Notes under the pieces: model-generated | What the model was told of the DNA's origin: nothing | What the model saw: only the letters and a program-made list of their open reading frames with translations | Databases searched by the model: none | DNA from: Brachypodium distachyon | Taxonomy: Eukaryota; Streptophyta; Magnoliopsida; Poales; Poaceae | Reading direction: 5' to 3' | Length of the DNA: 64,000 nucleotides | Assembly (NCBI RefSeq): GCF_000005505.3 | Contig: NC_016131.3 | Span: forward strand, 57,149,355-57,213,354 | Made by a program: the position numbers and the translations under genes | Shown here: positions 21,763 through 33,074 of the stretch, piece after piece | Layout: each line of letters opens with the position of its first letter | How positions within the stretch are numbered: position 1 is the first letter of the stretch

Positions 21763-22188
21763 TTGACCATCATATGATGGGTCTATAACAGAGCCAAATA
21801 TCATATTTGTAATCGGATCAACAAGATCATATATAATCCCTCAAAAAAGAAAAACAAGATCATATATAACTTCAGCTGATGGATTCACCTGAAAGTGAAT
21901 CAATAATACTGGATTCAGTTCACATATAACTTCACACATATATCCAATTGGATCAAAATGTATTAACTTTCAGGGATCTATGAAAGCCAGCAATTTTTGA
22001 TTCTCACTAACATGTAGGAAACAAACTTTGATGGTGGCTATGTATACCCACACCCACTGTAGTTTATATGCAGAAAAAAAATACGTAAGGAATACCTCCA
22101 CCAAAGTTATATCATTGCCTCCAGTGATAGACCAGACAATTCCTGTTGCTCTTTCAATGCCAATATCCAGTAGCAGAGACTTCAAGCT
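21763..22188 (-). pseudogene. Fragment of a plastid-division FtsZ gene
   Basis: Exon 22188-22096 translates to SLKSLLLDIGIERATGIVWS followed by ITGGNDITLVE, then donor GTATTCC. The next exon, 21888-21763, reads VNPSAEVIYDLV, then after an interruption DPITNMIFGSVIDPSYDGQ, with donor GTAAGT. This is the signature core of FtsZ, the tubulin-like plastid-division GTPase, with the usual exon boundary between TLVE and VNPSAE. The interruption (21837-21869) is a poly(A) micro-insertion plus its 17-bp duplication, 33 nt in all; it keeps frame but contains a TGA. The N-terminal GTPase exons and the C-terminus are absent, so this is a non-functional fragment, possibly carried here by a transposon. Confidence 0.85.
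21820..21869 (+). mobile_element. Poly(A) micro-insertion inside the FtsZ exon
   Basis: AACAAGATCATATATAA occurs at 21820-21836 and 21853-21869 (17 bp). Between them are TCCCTCAAAAAAGAAA. On the FtsZ strand it adds 33 nt with an in-frame TGA. Confidence 0.85.
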
Positions 22189-22530
22189 CTAGCATCAGCA
22201 CATATAGGACTCAACAGACTAATAAAACAAGCAAAAGTGAAAGAGAAAACAATGATACATATGCTATTGTTTGATTAAATAACTGGATGGAATTGACGCT
22301 AGTGAACCATTAGCAATCAGGAAAATACAAACATAAAAGGCATGAAAGAGATTGAAATATCAGTTAAAATCAGCCTAATGCAGATTTTTCTACTGGATTC
22401 CATAAAGCACAAAAGATTACAAAGAGCTAGAGTCTACAAAGAGCCAACAAAAGAAACCATTAAGACACACTCACACATACTTATCAAAGAATAGTGAAAC
22501 AAAGATTTTTCTACACAAGAGGATGGGGAG

Positions 22531-23087
22531 TAATCAAGAACTCACCTTACCACACGATATTGATGCCTCCCACTTCGACGGCGGCAGCCGCCGTCGTCTC
22601 GAGCACCCTCGCCTAGGCTGGCGGCATCGGGCACTCGATGCGTCGAGAAGGGGGAGAGCAGGTGTCGTCACGGGGACGCGGCGCGGCGGAGGACGGCTCT
22701 CCCACGACGGCGGCACGGTGAGGAGGAGGCGGATCTCTGCCTGGCGCGCGGCGGTCTCGTCCTGGCGGGCGGCGGCCTCGGCGCGCATCTCGGCCTCCTC
22801 CTCGCGCTCCTTGGCCTCGCGCCAGTACGAGGAGAAGGCGGATCGGGGTGGGCCGTGTTCAAGGAGGTGGAGGTGGATCTGGCGGGTGTGTGCGAGGAGG
22901 AGGAGACGGCGCTGGCAGAGAGAGATCGGGGCGGTGGCGGTGCGAGAAGAGGAGGAGCACGAGGAGAGGCAGGTGGGCGGTGGCGGCGGCGCGCGGGGCG
23001 GGAGGAGCGGCGGCGCGTGGGCAACGGGCTGGGCGAGACGCAAGAACACGAAATAGAAGAAACGATTCGGAGTTCGGGTGGTGGCAT
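22531..23087 (-). other. GC-rich exon-like region, gene unknown
   Basis: Open on the minus strand in several frames because of high GC content. One frame contains a coiled-coil-like stretch (YWREAKEREEEAEMRAEAAA, then RQDETAARQAEIR) and ends at a plausible donor GTGAGT at about 22543. It may be exon 1 of another captured gene piece upstream of the FtsZ fragment. I cannot name it, and a plus-strand frame of 177 codons over the same DNA is likely a shadow. Confidence 0.3.
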
Positions 23088-24912
23088 AGAGACATAATTT
23101 CTATGAAGTTGGGATGACGTACGAGCCTACGGGCTACCACGGACGCAACTGCAAATTAATTAGTAGTAAAGAAATTTATGGATTTATGGGCCCCCAGGAT
23201 TGCATGTATAGTCCTACTAGGCCGGCTGTCCCGTTACCTGCACCGAATCTATCTATACCAACATAAAAAATACGGATCGTTCCACCATTTTTCCTCCCTT
23301 TTTTTCATCAAGCCCCCGAGACCCACCTCGTCCGCCTGCACGTGAACCACTCCTTCGTCCGCTCCAGACGGCCGAGCGCCCCTCTCCTGCGCAGCCCAAT
23401 AGGAGACCATTCCTAATCCAACATAAATGCGGCCGTTATCTGCAGGCTCCATCTTGGCTAGGTCGTGGTAGCGCACGGTCATTCTGCTAGTTCTAAAAAA
23501 AAACTCCACATGATTTATTTATTTTTAGTTAAAAAAAACTTTATTTTTTCTTCTTCTTCAGATTACCGTAAGAACCTCTAGAGATAGCTTCACAAGTAGC
23601 GGCAGATGCTCTCGTCGAAAGAGATAGGGAAGTCTGCCACTTCAAATTCACCGGTTTAGGATGTGCTCTGAATATTTACTGTCACGTTTGAAGCAATTTG
23701 AATTTATTAATCAAAATGTTCCCTGAACTGCGGATCCGGGAGATTAGGCCATCCTCTTTCTCTTTTTTTTCTTTTCCTTTTCCTTTTTCTTTTGTACAGT
23801 GCTCTTTCTTCTAATCGAATGGCAGAGATCGACCGTCTTTTCGTAAAAAAAAATGTTCCCTGAACCCTCTGCTATTGGGCAGCAGTTTGTTTGCAAACTT
23901 TGGGTTTCATCATGATATTTATAGATGTTCCTTTTCCTGAAGGCTATGTTTACGTCTCCGGTGCTGCAATTGTCTGCACACTCTTCCAAAAAGAATAGGC
24001 AAGCTGCAGGGTTTGCAACTTTCAGATTCAAATTGGATCAATACTTGTTCTATTTGTACTTCTTTTAGGCGAACTTGTAATGAAACTTGAGTAAGAGCTC
24101 CAGCAACCAAGGGAAGAGCCTTAGTATGAAAACCTGGTGAATCAATGGAAAAGTGAGGATAAATGGAGATACAATAATAACCCAACAGCCTCTTTGAAAG
24201 CTTTGATCCCAAAAGAATGTGGTGTTTAGCCTCTGTTTGATTCTGTCAAGCTGCAACCTTTATTGTTCTCACAATCTGCATACCCCAAGTATCCATGTTC
24301 CTGGCGTCCAACTTGGTCTTGATCAGCAAGCAAAATCACGGTACTAAAAATCGAGTAAGATTTGTAGAGAACTGAATGTCAGCGCAATTAGAACGTGCAA
24401 TATCAGAATTTCGTTAATCTATAACCAATTTAATCGGCACACAACAACAAGCATACAACCCATGTTGCACGGAAAAAGCGGCTACCTGAGAGGGTTAAAA
24501 TTAGTTCAAGATACCTCCAAGAAAATAGAGGAAGAAAGCAAAAACAAAAGAGGTGGGCCATTTTTATAAAAGCGTGTTTTTCCTGCTTGAAAACAAATGG
24601 GAGAAAATTCTGCTGCAAGCAAAGTCAGTTTCAGCAGTTTTAGTCCACAACAAAATTCCGGAACCAAATCGTAAACAAAGTGATTGGAAAAGTTGATACG
24701 ATTTGGAGACCCACCTGTCGTTTACACAAGATCCCCGGACCATAGGAAATTTCCTTTATGTGAAATATTTGTAAAATCCATAAAATTGTGTAGAAAAATC
24801 CTAAAAAAAAGGTAAAACTGGTGCCATTAGGCCACGAATTTCATATAGTTTATTGATTTTTTTTGTTATAAACTGTCATGTGAAATTTTTTTATGTGAAA
24901 TGCTTTAAGCAC
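23088..24912. other. No gene seen; transposon debris
   Basis: At about 23247-23285 the sequence TCTATCTATACC then AAAAAATACGGATCGTTCC resembles Helitron 5' ends of grasses, and a similar block occurs at 20041-20083. A retroposed fragment sits at 23729-23849. Nothing coding is supported. Confidence 0.4.
23713..23865 (+). mobile_element. Truncated retroposon (about 120 bp) with 16-bp duplication
   Basis: AAAATGTTCCCTGAAC occurs at 23713-23728 and 23850-23865. The insert ends GACCGTCTTTTCGTAAAAAA, like the 3' end of a plant LINE, and its 5' part is missing. It is the long member of the micro-insertion class. Confidence 0.75.
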
Positions 24913-24913
24913 G

Positions 24914-24959
24914 AAAGTAGGTGTTTAGTTTCTTTTTAGGGTAAAAGTAGGTGTTTAGT
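24914..24959 (-). mobile_element. Micro-insertion with 16-bp duplication
   Basis: AAAGTAGGTGTTTAGT occurs at 24914-24929 and 24944-24959. Between them is TTCTTTTTAGGGTA, i.e. TACCCTAAAAAGAA on the minus strand. Confidence 0.75.
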
Positions 24960-25600
24960 AAGTAGGAAAACCTTACAAAAGTTCATATTAATATTTATAG
25001 AAGCCAAACAATTGTGTAACCACTTTTGGTGTGTCATCTTTTTAGGGCATGAATTGTTTTGTTGTAATTTTATGCTTCGGAAATTCAAAAAAAACTGTTC
25101 AACGAAAAATTGTAAAACATGCTGGAAGAAATTAATTGCGAAACCACTTTCAGTGTGTTTTCTTTTTAGGACATGAACTTTTTTTTTTGCAAATTTTGTG
25201 CTTAGGAAATTCAAAAGAAATTGTTCAACTAAAAATTGTAAAACATGCCGGAAGAAATTAATTGTGTAACCACTTTTGGTGTGTCATCTTTTTAGGGAAT
25301 GAATTGTTTTGTTGTAAATTTTATGCTTCGGAAATTCAAAAAAATGTTCAACGAAAAATTTGTAAAACATGCCGGAAGAAATTAATTGGGAAACCACTTT
25401 TGGTGTGTCATATTTTTAGGACATGAACTATTTTTTGTAAATTTTGTGCTTAGGAATTTTTTTAAAAAAATGTTCAATTAAAAATTGTAAAACATGCCGG
25501 AAGAAATTAATTGTGAAATCACTTTTGGTGTGTCAACTTTTTCGGACATGAACTGTTTTTTTTGTAAATTTTATGCTTAGGAAATTCAAAAGAGATTGTT
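24960..25600. repeat. Tandem array, about 124-bp unit, five copies
   Basis: Units marked by AACCACTTTTGGTGTGTC start near 25018, 25142, 25268, 25392 and 25517 (spacing 124-126 bp). Odd copies carry GGGCATGAATTGTTTTG and TGCTTCGG, even copies GGACATGAACT and TGCTTAGG, so the array seems built from about 250-bp dimers. The rest of the unit is A/T-rich. Confidence 0.88.
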
Positions 25601-25675
25601 CTATGTAAAGGCATGCGCAAATACTTGTATCAAACCGATGTATACCATTCTACACATGATGACTGACACATATGA

Positions 25676-25720
25676 GCTCATACATATTATCTTTTTTTTA
25701 CCGGACTCATATATATAATC
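25676..25720 (-). mobile_element. Micro-insertion with imperfect 16-bp duplication
   Basis: GCTCATACATATTATC (25676-25691) and ACTCATATATATAATC (25705-25720) flank TTTTTTTACCGG, which is CCGGTAAAAAAA on the minus strand. Three mismatches suggest an old event. Confidence 0.5.
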
Positions 25721-26082
25721 TGAAGGCAATAATTTTCACATAGTATCATATATTTGACAAACAATTAATAGCATACATATTTTTGGCAATCTTTAACTAC
25801 GTGTAACTTATTACTTTCTAAAGCATTGATTGTAGCCAATTTGGTGTATAGATAAGGACGGACTCGAACTTCTGTTTCTATCCCCATGAAATGTATTATG
25901 TGCACCAAACTTACGCACATGTTGTTCCGTAATTATCTCTGCAAATGGACCTATACCATTCCTGTACAAAGAAGGGGCCACCTATCAGTGAATTTGGTCG
26001 TAGTTAGCACTTCCGGAGAAAACATAACCACAGTAGGTTATAGGATCCTTCGAGTGATCCTTCCGTTTGCAGGCATTTCCAA

Positions 26083-26092
26083 TCTATATAAG
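26083..26092 (+). promoter_or_regulatory. TATA box of the MADS gene
   Basis: CTATATAAGC about 150 bp upstream of the ATG at 26242. Confidence 0.6.
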
Positions 26093-26241
26093 CGACCCAC
26101 CTCGCCTGTATTCCAATACACACTCAGATCTTGTATTGATCTCTTCTTTAGACAATGGTAGTGGCAAATCTATAACTCCTTGTAGACCCTTGTAGCTAGA
26201 TATCTTTTCTTTTCCCGTAAGTCCACTCTCCGATTTTCCTA

Positions 26242-26793
26242 ATGAGTCGGCCTAGGAGAGAGAGACGGTTGGGTGTGCGGTACATTGACAATGATAGGGA
26301 GCGCGACATCAGCTTCTACAAGCGGCATTCCAGTATGTTCAAGGGTGCCGCTGACTTCTCCGTCCTCACAGGCACACGGGTTGCTGTCGTCCTAGAAACA
26401 AACGGTGGAAAAATGCATTCATTTGGAACCCCATCGGCTGATCCTATTGTTGATGCTTTCCTGTCAGAAAATCCACCAATAGGGCCATTGACCGACGATG
26501 TGACAAGTGCCAGCATTGCATGGCTGCAGAACGAGGTGGCTCGTTTGGACATGGAGAACACACCGGAGGAGAATAAAACAAAACTCTCCATCGAGGATAC
26601 CAAGAAGATCCAACGTGAGAACCCAGGAATGGTGGCAAACTTTATTTTCTCCAAGCAAGAAGATCTCAGCCTCGAAGATCTGATCCAGCTCTTCCATGAA
26701 TACTCACGGGTCCAGGAAGTCATTGAACGTCATACATCCTATGGAAAAGTTATCGGGCAGTCCCTAAGCCTTAGGATTGGTGGTCCGATATAA
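26242..26793 (+). CDS. Type I (M-alpha-like) MADS-box transcription factor
   Basis: Intronless frame of 183 codons, as usual for type I MADS genes. Residues 1-60 form a divergent MADS domain: basic N-terminus (MSRPRRERRLGVRYI), then RDISFYKRHSSMFKGAADFS and TGTRVAVVLE; the tail HSFGTPSADPIVDAFL is typical of this group. Residues about 85-165 are charged and helical, with no K box. Family role: DNA binding at CArG-like sites; type I members act mainly in the female gametophyte and endosperm. Several core residues differ from the consensus (His for the second Arg in the KRR motif, for example), so binding may be altered. The frame is clean and has a TATA box; AGL62-like subgrouping is inferred. 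Confidence 0.88.
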   Translation: MSRPRRERRLGVRYIDNDRERDISFYKRHSSMFKGAADFSVLTGTRVAVVLETNGGKMHSFGTPSADPIVDAFLSENPPIGPLTDDVTSASIAWLQNEVARLDMENTPEENKTKLSIEDTKKIQRENPGMVANFIFSKQEDLSLEDLIQLFHEYSRVQEVIERHTSYGKVIGQSLSLRIGGPI

Positions 26794-27040
26794 AGCTTAT
26801 TGGAAGAAACAATAAAATGTAAACACTATCTGCTTCAATTCCAGAGAGTATCTCATGCATGATGAGCTTTTCACCTTCAAAAAGGGCATAATTATGGTTT
26901 ACATTTATATATTTGTGGTGTCTATTGTCTTAGATGATGTTGAGAGGTCTTACTCTTATGATTTTGATGCCAGGCATCAAAGATATATGATCTCTTTGCA
27001 ACCTTGAGAGGTACTATAAGTTGACTTTGATATTGTTCTT
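26794..27040. other. 3' flank of the MADS gene
   Basis: Contains AATAAA-like sequence at about 26811 and no further gene. Confidence 0.4.
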
Positions 27041-27475
27041 ATGTTGCTTGCCTTGTCATCCACAAATTTTCCACGGACACTGGTGCCATGAGATATATTG
27101 GAACGTGTTCTATTGCCAATCGATGTCCCTCAAGCATATTCACGACATCGTTCATCAGTGGTTGCAAGTGCGAGAAAGCCACCTTGTACTTCCTCGCCAC
27201 GAGCTCGGCTGCGGGTCATCCGCCGTAGCCACCTCATCATTCTCAACATAGATCCCTGATCCCACAAGCCCTGTAACCTCGACGGTCTCTAACTTGGTCC
27301 ACATCACCATGGGAAACCATTGTTGGGTCTTCAGAGAAGGCCTTGTCAAAGTTCCTCCTCAGTCCAACAATCTTGAGCAGGAGTATGCCAAAGCTATACA
27401 CGCCGCACTTCTTCATGGTCTGGTGGCACTTTGTACTCCATGTCTAAACCCATACCTGTGGTATTTGGATAGCCC
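27041..27475 (-). pseudogene. C-terminal fragment of a receptor-like kinase
   Basis: On the minus strand, three frames in turn match the end of the kinase at 47870-49299: KKCGVYSFGILLLKIVGLRR then NFDKAF; after a shift QWFPMVMWTKLETVEV; after another shift AELVARKYKVAFSH, LQPLMNDVVNMLEGH and PVSVENLWM. The segment around the APE motif (27420-27475) is only loosely similar. At least two frameshifts and the missing N-lobe make it non-functional. It is the most diverged of four kinase copies in the window. Confidence 0.75.
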
Positions 27476-30400
27476 GCACTAATACCCACTTGTTGAGAGC
27501 AAGAGAATCCTAATCAATTCTAAAAGCACCTAAAATTTGACATGTCAGCACTAATACCACCTAAAGGGGATATCTATCTGGTTTTGCGAATTTGAGTGCT
27601 CAAATCAGACCAAATACGCCGCAGACTTACATTTGAGGGTGAAAATTGGTTTTGTTTCTTTGACTAGTAATTGAGCACGTACGTGCATTGCATAAAAACA
27701 TTGAATCAAAATATTGAAGTGCTTAAAAGCATCACAAAGTTCAAATCATCAGGCACTCAATCAGCTCTCGTCCACTCGTGTGGTCTTCCTATCTGTGTAA
27801 TACCACCCAGATTTAAAGAAGACTAAAAAAAAAAACTGTTGCAATATGTGATCATGGAGGGCACCATCAGCCTTGGATGGACCATACCAATTGGAGCAAT
27901 GAGCCTGATCGACTGAGGTAAGAACCTGAAAATTTTGGTCCTGCACGGGGCGGCGGTGGCGGACGGATCCGCTTGGCCTTCTCCTCCGGCGATCGAGGAA
28001 GCCGCGGCCGCAAGCGCCGCCTCCATGGTCTTGTAATTCTTCTTCCGGTCTTCCCACGCTCCAGCATTGCCCCACGTCTCGCGCGTGGAGGGCCTGTAAT
28101 CTGGGGAGCAAGAGGAAAGCATGGAGAATTAAGGGAAGGGAGGCGGAATTGGAGAACCCATGGTTAGGGATCGAAGCCGGATCAGGTTGCACGTGATTAG
28201 CGCGGCGAGAGAACAAAAGAGCATGGGCCGTTGGAGGGATCCATGGTTAGGTCAGGCCTGAAAGGCACACAGGCCGACCTTTTAGGCTCGTTGGACCTTA
28301 GTTCGGGCCAAACCATCCAAGCCCAAGCGTCAATTGTTTCCCTTCGCGCGCATCGATCTCCAACTGCACGAACGCAGGATCAGTGATCGCGGCTCTCCTC
28401 CGCCCCTGGCAGACTCTTCTCGTGCTCGCCTGCTGCTGCCAGCAAGGGCGTGAATAGTGTCAGCGCCATTGGCACCGGTGAGCGTGACAGCGAGCAAAGC
28501 TAGCTAGCCGCAGTTTTTATCGCCATTAAATCCTATCAAGAATTCAAGCAGCTCATACTTGTGTCCTGAAATAATTTGGTCATTGATCCCTGATGCAGTT
28601 GGTGCGGTGTTGAGCATCCTGGAAACCATCGCCGCAGCCTGCACCGTGTACAGGTCCTTGTTTTCGCTATTCTCAATGAAATTTCAACAAGATTTTGGAA
28701 ATTTTTCAGCCATTTGAGTAGGATACAGAAATATTTTCCTTTTAGTTATATTTTGCCCGTTTCAGTAACACACAGATACCGGTTTGTTGTTTTACCGATC
28801 ACATTTTTCTACCGGATGCAAGGTGAGTTCGTTTTCCGACAGTTATGAGAAACTCAGAATATTACCGTCCGGAAAAATTGAAATGAATTTTGAAGTCAAG
28901 TATTCAATTCAAAATTGTGGAAATTAGCTACCTTATTCTTCACACGAAACAAATCATATCTGTCTTGTTTTAGTTTAATAGATAAAAAGGTCGGTGGGTA
29001 GTAGCTAGTTGTTATCAGGCGGTTCCGGTTGGATCGGTTACCAGCTATCTTCGGTCATAAAACGATGCAAATTCTCCCATACCCAATACTCCATCCACCT
29101 CTAATGGAGTATCAGGGAAGGACATATCAGTTTTTTCACAATTTTGCATTAGTAAAAATAAGAAAAACTGCGTCGTCTCCTCAGTCATCACCCCTGAGCC
29201 GTCTCTCCTCCGTACATTTCCTCTCCTCCGAATTCTCTCTCCGCCGCCGTCGTCCTCGCCCCAGCGCCCGCCGCCGCCGCCTCCGCCCTACACCCAGCCC
29301 GCGCCGCCGCCTCCCTGGCCCTAGCCCTCGCCCTCGCCCCAGCACGCGCCGCCGCCATCCTTCACCCAGCCCGTGCCGCCGGATTACGCCCTCTTCACAG
29401 CGCGCCACCGCCCTCATCTTCCCCCATATCAACAGAGCAACCGTCCTCCTGCCCAACGAGACCGAACCACCTACAAGCCCGAGCACCCTCTCCCGAAGAA
29501 CACCGGCCACGCCCCGAAGTCTGCATTGATATTCTCAACTATCATCAATTTTTTGGCTGGATTTCTTATGTTCTTGCATGCGCTCACTTTTTATAGTGGT
29601 CGTTTACTTTGCCTGTTAGCTTGCCTTACTGTCCACCGGAGCGATTGACATGAACTTGTATTTCTACCATAAAGAAGAACCAGGTGTTATGTACCAACTG
29701 CATCATATTTTTAACAGTAATCTGTTATACTGGAGCATTTTTTATAACTCAACTGGATGTTACTCATCAGCTGCATCATGTTTTTAACAGTAATTTATTA
29801 TTGTTTGGCATTTTCTATCCACTCTGCATCCTGTTGTTCACTTAGTAATTGAGAAAGCAGCATTATGTTTTTCCTAATTTGCTATGCAATTTTTGGCGAA
29901 TCATTTGTACAGGCCGGTTTGTTCTTTTACGGTCTTGCTTTATAATTAACTAGGCATATCATTTAGAGGCATCTTAACCAGTCTGTAAAACTTAAGCTTG
30001 AGATACTTGTGTCAGTCTAGATCCTTCACAATATGCATGAATAATGATTTTATAGATAGAAAGTGTTGCAGGTAGCAGAGGAACAGAGTGCAGAAATAAT
30101 GATTTTTCCAAAAGGTGCTCCATGTAAGGAGATATTGAAGCCATTCAATGAGAAATCTAGGAAAACCAATGTGGACGGGAAAAGGATCAGGACTTGTTCG
30201 AATGTGGCAAACCAAATCACGACAGGCGAACATATCCTGTCCTGAAGTAATCATTTATGTTTTGCTGTTGTATGTACTTGTTTTATCTATGTGCTAGCAA
30301 ATGAACTTACCATTTTTTTTGTTTAGGCCACCACCTGCGACATGATGAAATTGAGTGGTGTCCGGCTGCTTATCTGGTGAGCTCATGTAAAAACATGGAT

Positions 30401-31540
30401 GCTGATTATGCTCCACAATGCCAATCTGCCATGTATATCTTCCATATAGAGATTTCCATATAATTGTTTGATAAATTGTCCATTGTAGGAGTTAGGCTAT
30501 GGCTTTGGAAGAGGATCCAGCAGAACCACATGCTCCTGAGATGGCTTCCGCCGCACAAGCTAGATGGATTAGTCGTGCCATTTGCGATGCAGTTGTATTT
30601 TTTAGAATAAATTGTGCTAAGAAAGCCAAAAATGATGTCTTTTGTCTAATATGCCAAATGTTTGGCATATCTGCCATGCTTGGTAGTGTAGCATGCAAAA
30701 ATGATACAAGAGATTGTAATGTGCCATACATTGAGCTTTTATTTATGTTTTTGTGGTACTATAACTCCATTTCTGTAATTTCTTGATGCCATGAAAAATT
30801 TGGCCCCAAACAAGCTGAAAATGTGGTCTACATGCCTACCAAATTGATGCCAGAATTTGCATTTTCGGACCACAATTTGACATTTTTTCAAAGTTTCCGG
30901 ATAATCTTGAAATTTTTCCAATAAATAGTAAATGCTTTGTTATATAATCTGGGAAAATTTCATCTCATTTTAGTGAACAGTTCAAAAGTTATGAGCTTAT
31001 GAAGTTTTTTTCCTTAAGAAAACCCTGGTTATGTTTGCTATGCAGCGATCGGCAAGTTCTATCGTGTAGAGCCGATAAGATAACTCTCTCCTTACTAGTC
31101 ATTTTTTTTGTTCTCTTGAGCAAATAACTCTTGTCATCAAATATCAATGCAGGACAATTGTCCAATGTTTTGATCCATCTCCTTGAGTCATAAGTCGATT
31201 ATAAAGGCATCGCTTGGGACATTCTGCAACTTGCTACATGTACATAATGCAATTGTTTATGGAGAGGGCAATCATCCGATCTGCACCTCATCATGGAGCT
31301 GTTTAAGCAAAAGGCAACTATGCCGGTCCGTCTCTCTGCTCGTTATTTAGCTGTTGATAGATAGGTTATATGGTCTGTTGATCTCGATCCAATCTCCCAT
31401 CTTTGCCTTGTTTTATTGCCTTGTGGTTTCAAATATTCTTCTGATGAAACAATTTCAGAAAATGTGCATTTTTGTGTCAAAACAGGAAATGTGCACCAGA
31501 TGAAAGTGAAAACATGAATATATAAAGTACAACTATAAAT

Positions 31541-31588
31541 AAATACAAATAAACATATTTTCCTATAAAAAAATACAAATATCCATAT
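31541..31588 (+). mobile_element. Poly(A) micro-insertion, imperfect duplication
   Basis: AAATACAAATAAACATAT and AAATACAAATATCCATAT flank TTTCCTATAAAA. The CCTATAAAAA end also occurs in the insertion at 52819-52831. Confidence 0.5.
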
Positions 31589-31831
31589 CTTCGTACATAC
31601 AGTAAAGAATATGACCCCATATATATATATATATCCTTCATGAGGCAACAACATTGACTATACATACTGCTGCTGTACAACCTGAACATCCTACTAGATA
31701 ACCTACAGCCTACAGATTGAAATGTTCAAAACATCCAGCTGAATTCTGAGTACTCTTCCTATACTTTCTGATCCATGCCAAAAACCACAGAACCTGCAAG
31801 ACATCAAGAAAAGCATAGCAGTCAGCATCAA

Positions 31832-31883
31832 AGACTCGGAGTAGGGTTCTTTTTGTTTTTGCTGGAAGGAGACTCAGAGTAGG
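31832..31883 (-). mobile_element. Micro-insertion with 14-bp duplication
   Basis: AGACTCGGAGTAGG (31832-31845) and AGACTCAGAGTAGG (31870-31883), one mismatch, flank a T-rich segment of 24 bp. Confidence 0.6.
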
Positions 31884-32528
31884 ATTAGTTTTTGTTTTAG
31901 AGTCTGAATACTTGGTTGTGCTGGGGCTGCAAGACAACTAATAGTCTGAAAAGTTACATCGAAGTGACAGAATATGATTAGGGTGAGCTCCCTATGTCTA
32001 CGGTAGATGATCAAGTTACTTCCACGCGTATAGATTGACTAACTTACATCAATTATTTTAAAAACTAGCCTCCATGTAGTTTATAATACATAGTTACGTC
32101 TACCACTATAGAGTAACCTGCACACACAAAATACAATAGGTTGCGGATCAAGGACATCTAAAATGATCAAATTACATAGTTACATCTAGCATTCAAATTG
32201 TGACTACCTTTCCCATCTAATTAGTTTTGTTTTTATGCTGTTGAGATAGAACCATGCATATGTTCTCATTGATCCCATTCAAGTATTCAACCACAATATT
32301 GTGCTTCCTACAAAAGCTCAACTAGTGCTCTTGAAAGTGATCAAATTTCTCTGATAATTTTGTGACTATCACTAATGACCAAAGACCCATAAAAGTTCAT
32401 CCGACTAATTAAGGTCCCCAACTAATAACTGGTTGGCTGTGATTTAAACATGCACAAAAGATGCAAGATAGGAAGTCTGCAATAATGGTCGGTCTAGTAA
32501 AAGCACATATTAAAATAGTGGTGTAGTC

Positions 32529-33074
32529 ATGACTTTTGAGACCGCGACCGACGACAACAGCAAAACCAAAGCGTTCTTCGGCGTTATCGAGGAGATCTAG
32601 GAATTGGAGTACTTGATCACAAAGATCCCAATGTTCTGTGTAAGATGGACCAAAGGTGACAAAGCAGAAAGTCACAGGTTCACGACGATGGTGCTACCTC
32701 CTGAGATCCCTCGTGAACAAGTTGACGTGAGAAAAATCCTGGCAAGAGAGGAGTCATGGGTCTTTGCTAAACAATGCAAGAAATTATTCTACATAGACGA
32801 CCCGGCAAATAAAGGCCGCGTCGTAGTAAGAAGAGGAAAAAGAAGCATTGTTGGAGTGGACGGAGTTATTTCACAAGAAGACTACGAAGGTTTCCATGAT
32901 CCGACGACCGCCGCAGATGACGAAGAAGCGGAACGCACGACATTAACGAGGAAAAGGAGAGGGAAAAGAAGAAGTGATGGGAGTGAGAGCGATAAAATAT
33001 CACAAAACCCCTACGTCAGAAGCACTACTGCGAGGAGTCAAGTTATGACTTACCGAAGGAAAGAAAAGCACTAG
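32529..33074 (+). pseudogene. C-terminal DUF4216 fragment of a CACTA transposase gene
   Basis: From an ATG at 32529 the frame reads MTFETATDDNSKTKAFFGVI, EEI, then TAG (32598-32600), then continues to 33074: ELEYLITKIPMFCVRWTKGD ... ESWVFAKQCKKLFYIDDPAN ... VVVRRGKRSIVGVDGV. This is the DUF4216 pattern found after the TNP2/TNPD transposase of En/Spm (CACTA) elements, where the interrupted position is normally Trp (YYGVIxxIWELDY). The tail is Arg/Lys-rich. The transposase core is missing. No terminal repeat was found for this fragment, so its relation to the CACTA at 33.4-38.6 kb is open. Confidence 0.75.

Larger units (their letters stand above)
27476..32528. other. Large stretch without a supportable gene
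   Basis: A possible Helitron 3' end (GACTAGTAATTGAGCACG, then a GCACGTACGTGC hairpin) is at 27662-27690. About 27820-28130 has a minus-strand exon-like frame (ETWGNAGAWEDRKKNYKTME) that I cannot assign. From 29170 to 29530 the DNA is CCGCC-rich and codes low-complexity Pro/Arg in every frame. At 29660-29830 an imperfect repeat (CAGCTGCATCATG, TTTTTAACAGTAAT) occurs twice. Small frames at 30063-30245 and 30490-30786 have no recognisable domain. Two micro-insertions lie at 31541-31588 and 31832-31883. Confidence 0.45.

Noticed and set aside
22523..23056. Plus-strand frame of 177 codons, Arg/Gly-rich
   Set aside because: Composition artefact of GC-rich DNA; the complementary strand has the better exon signals.
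27823..28122. Minus-strand frame with ETWGNAGAWEDRKKNYKTME, considered as an Hsp90-activator (AHSA1) relative
   Set aside because: Similarity is too weak to support the name without a search.
29029..29529. Plus-strand frame of 166 codons, Pro/Arg/Ser-rich
   Set aside because: Low complexity in every frame; no domain, no splice model.
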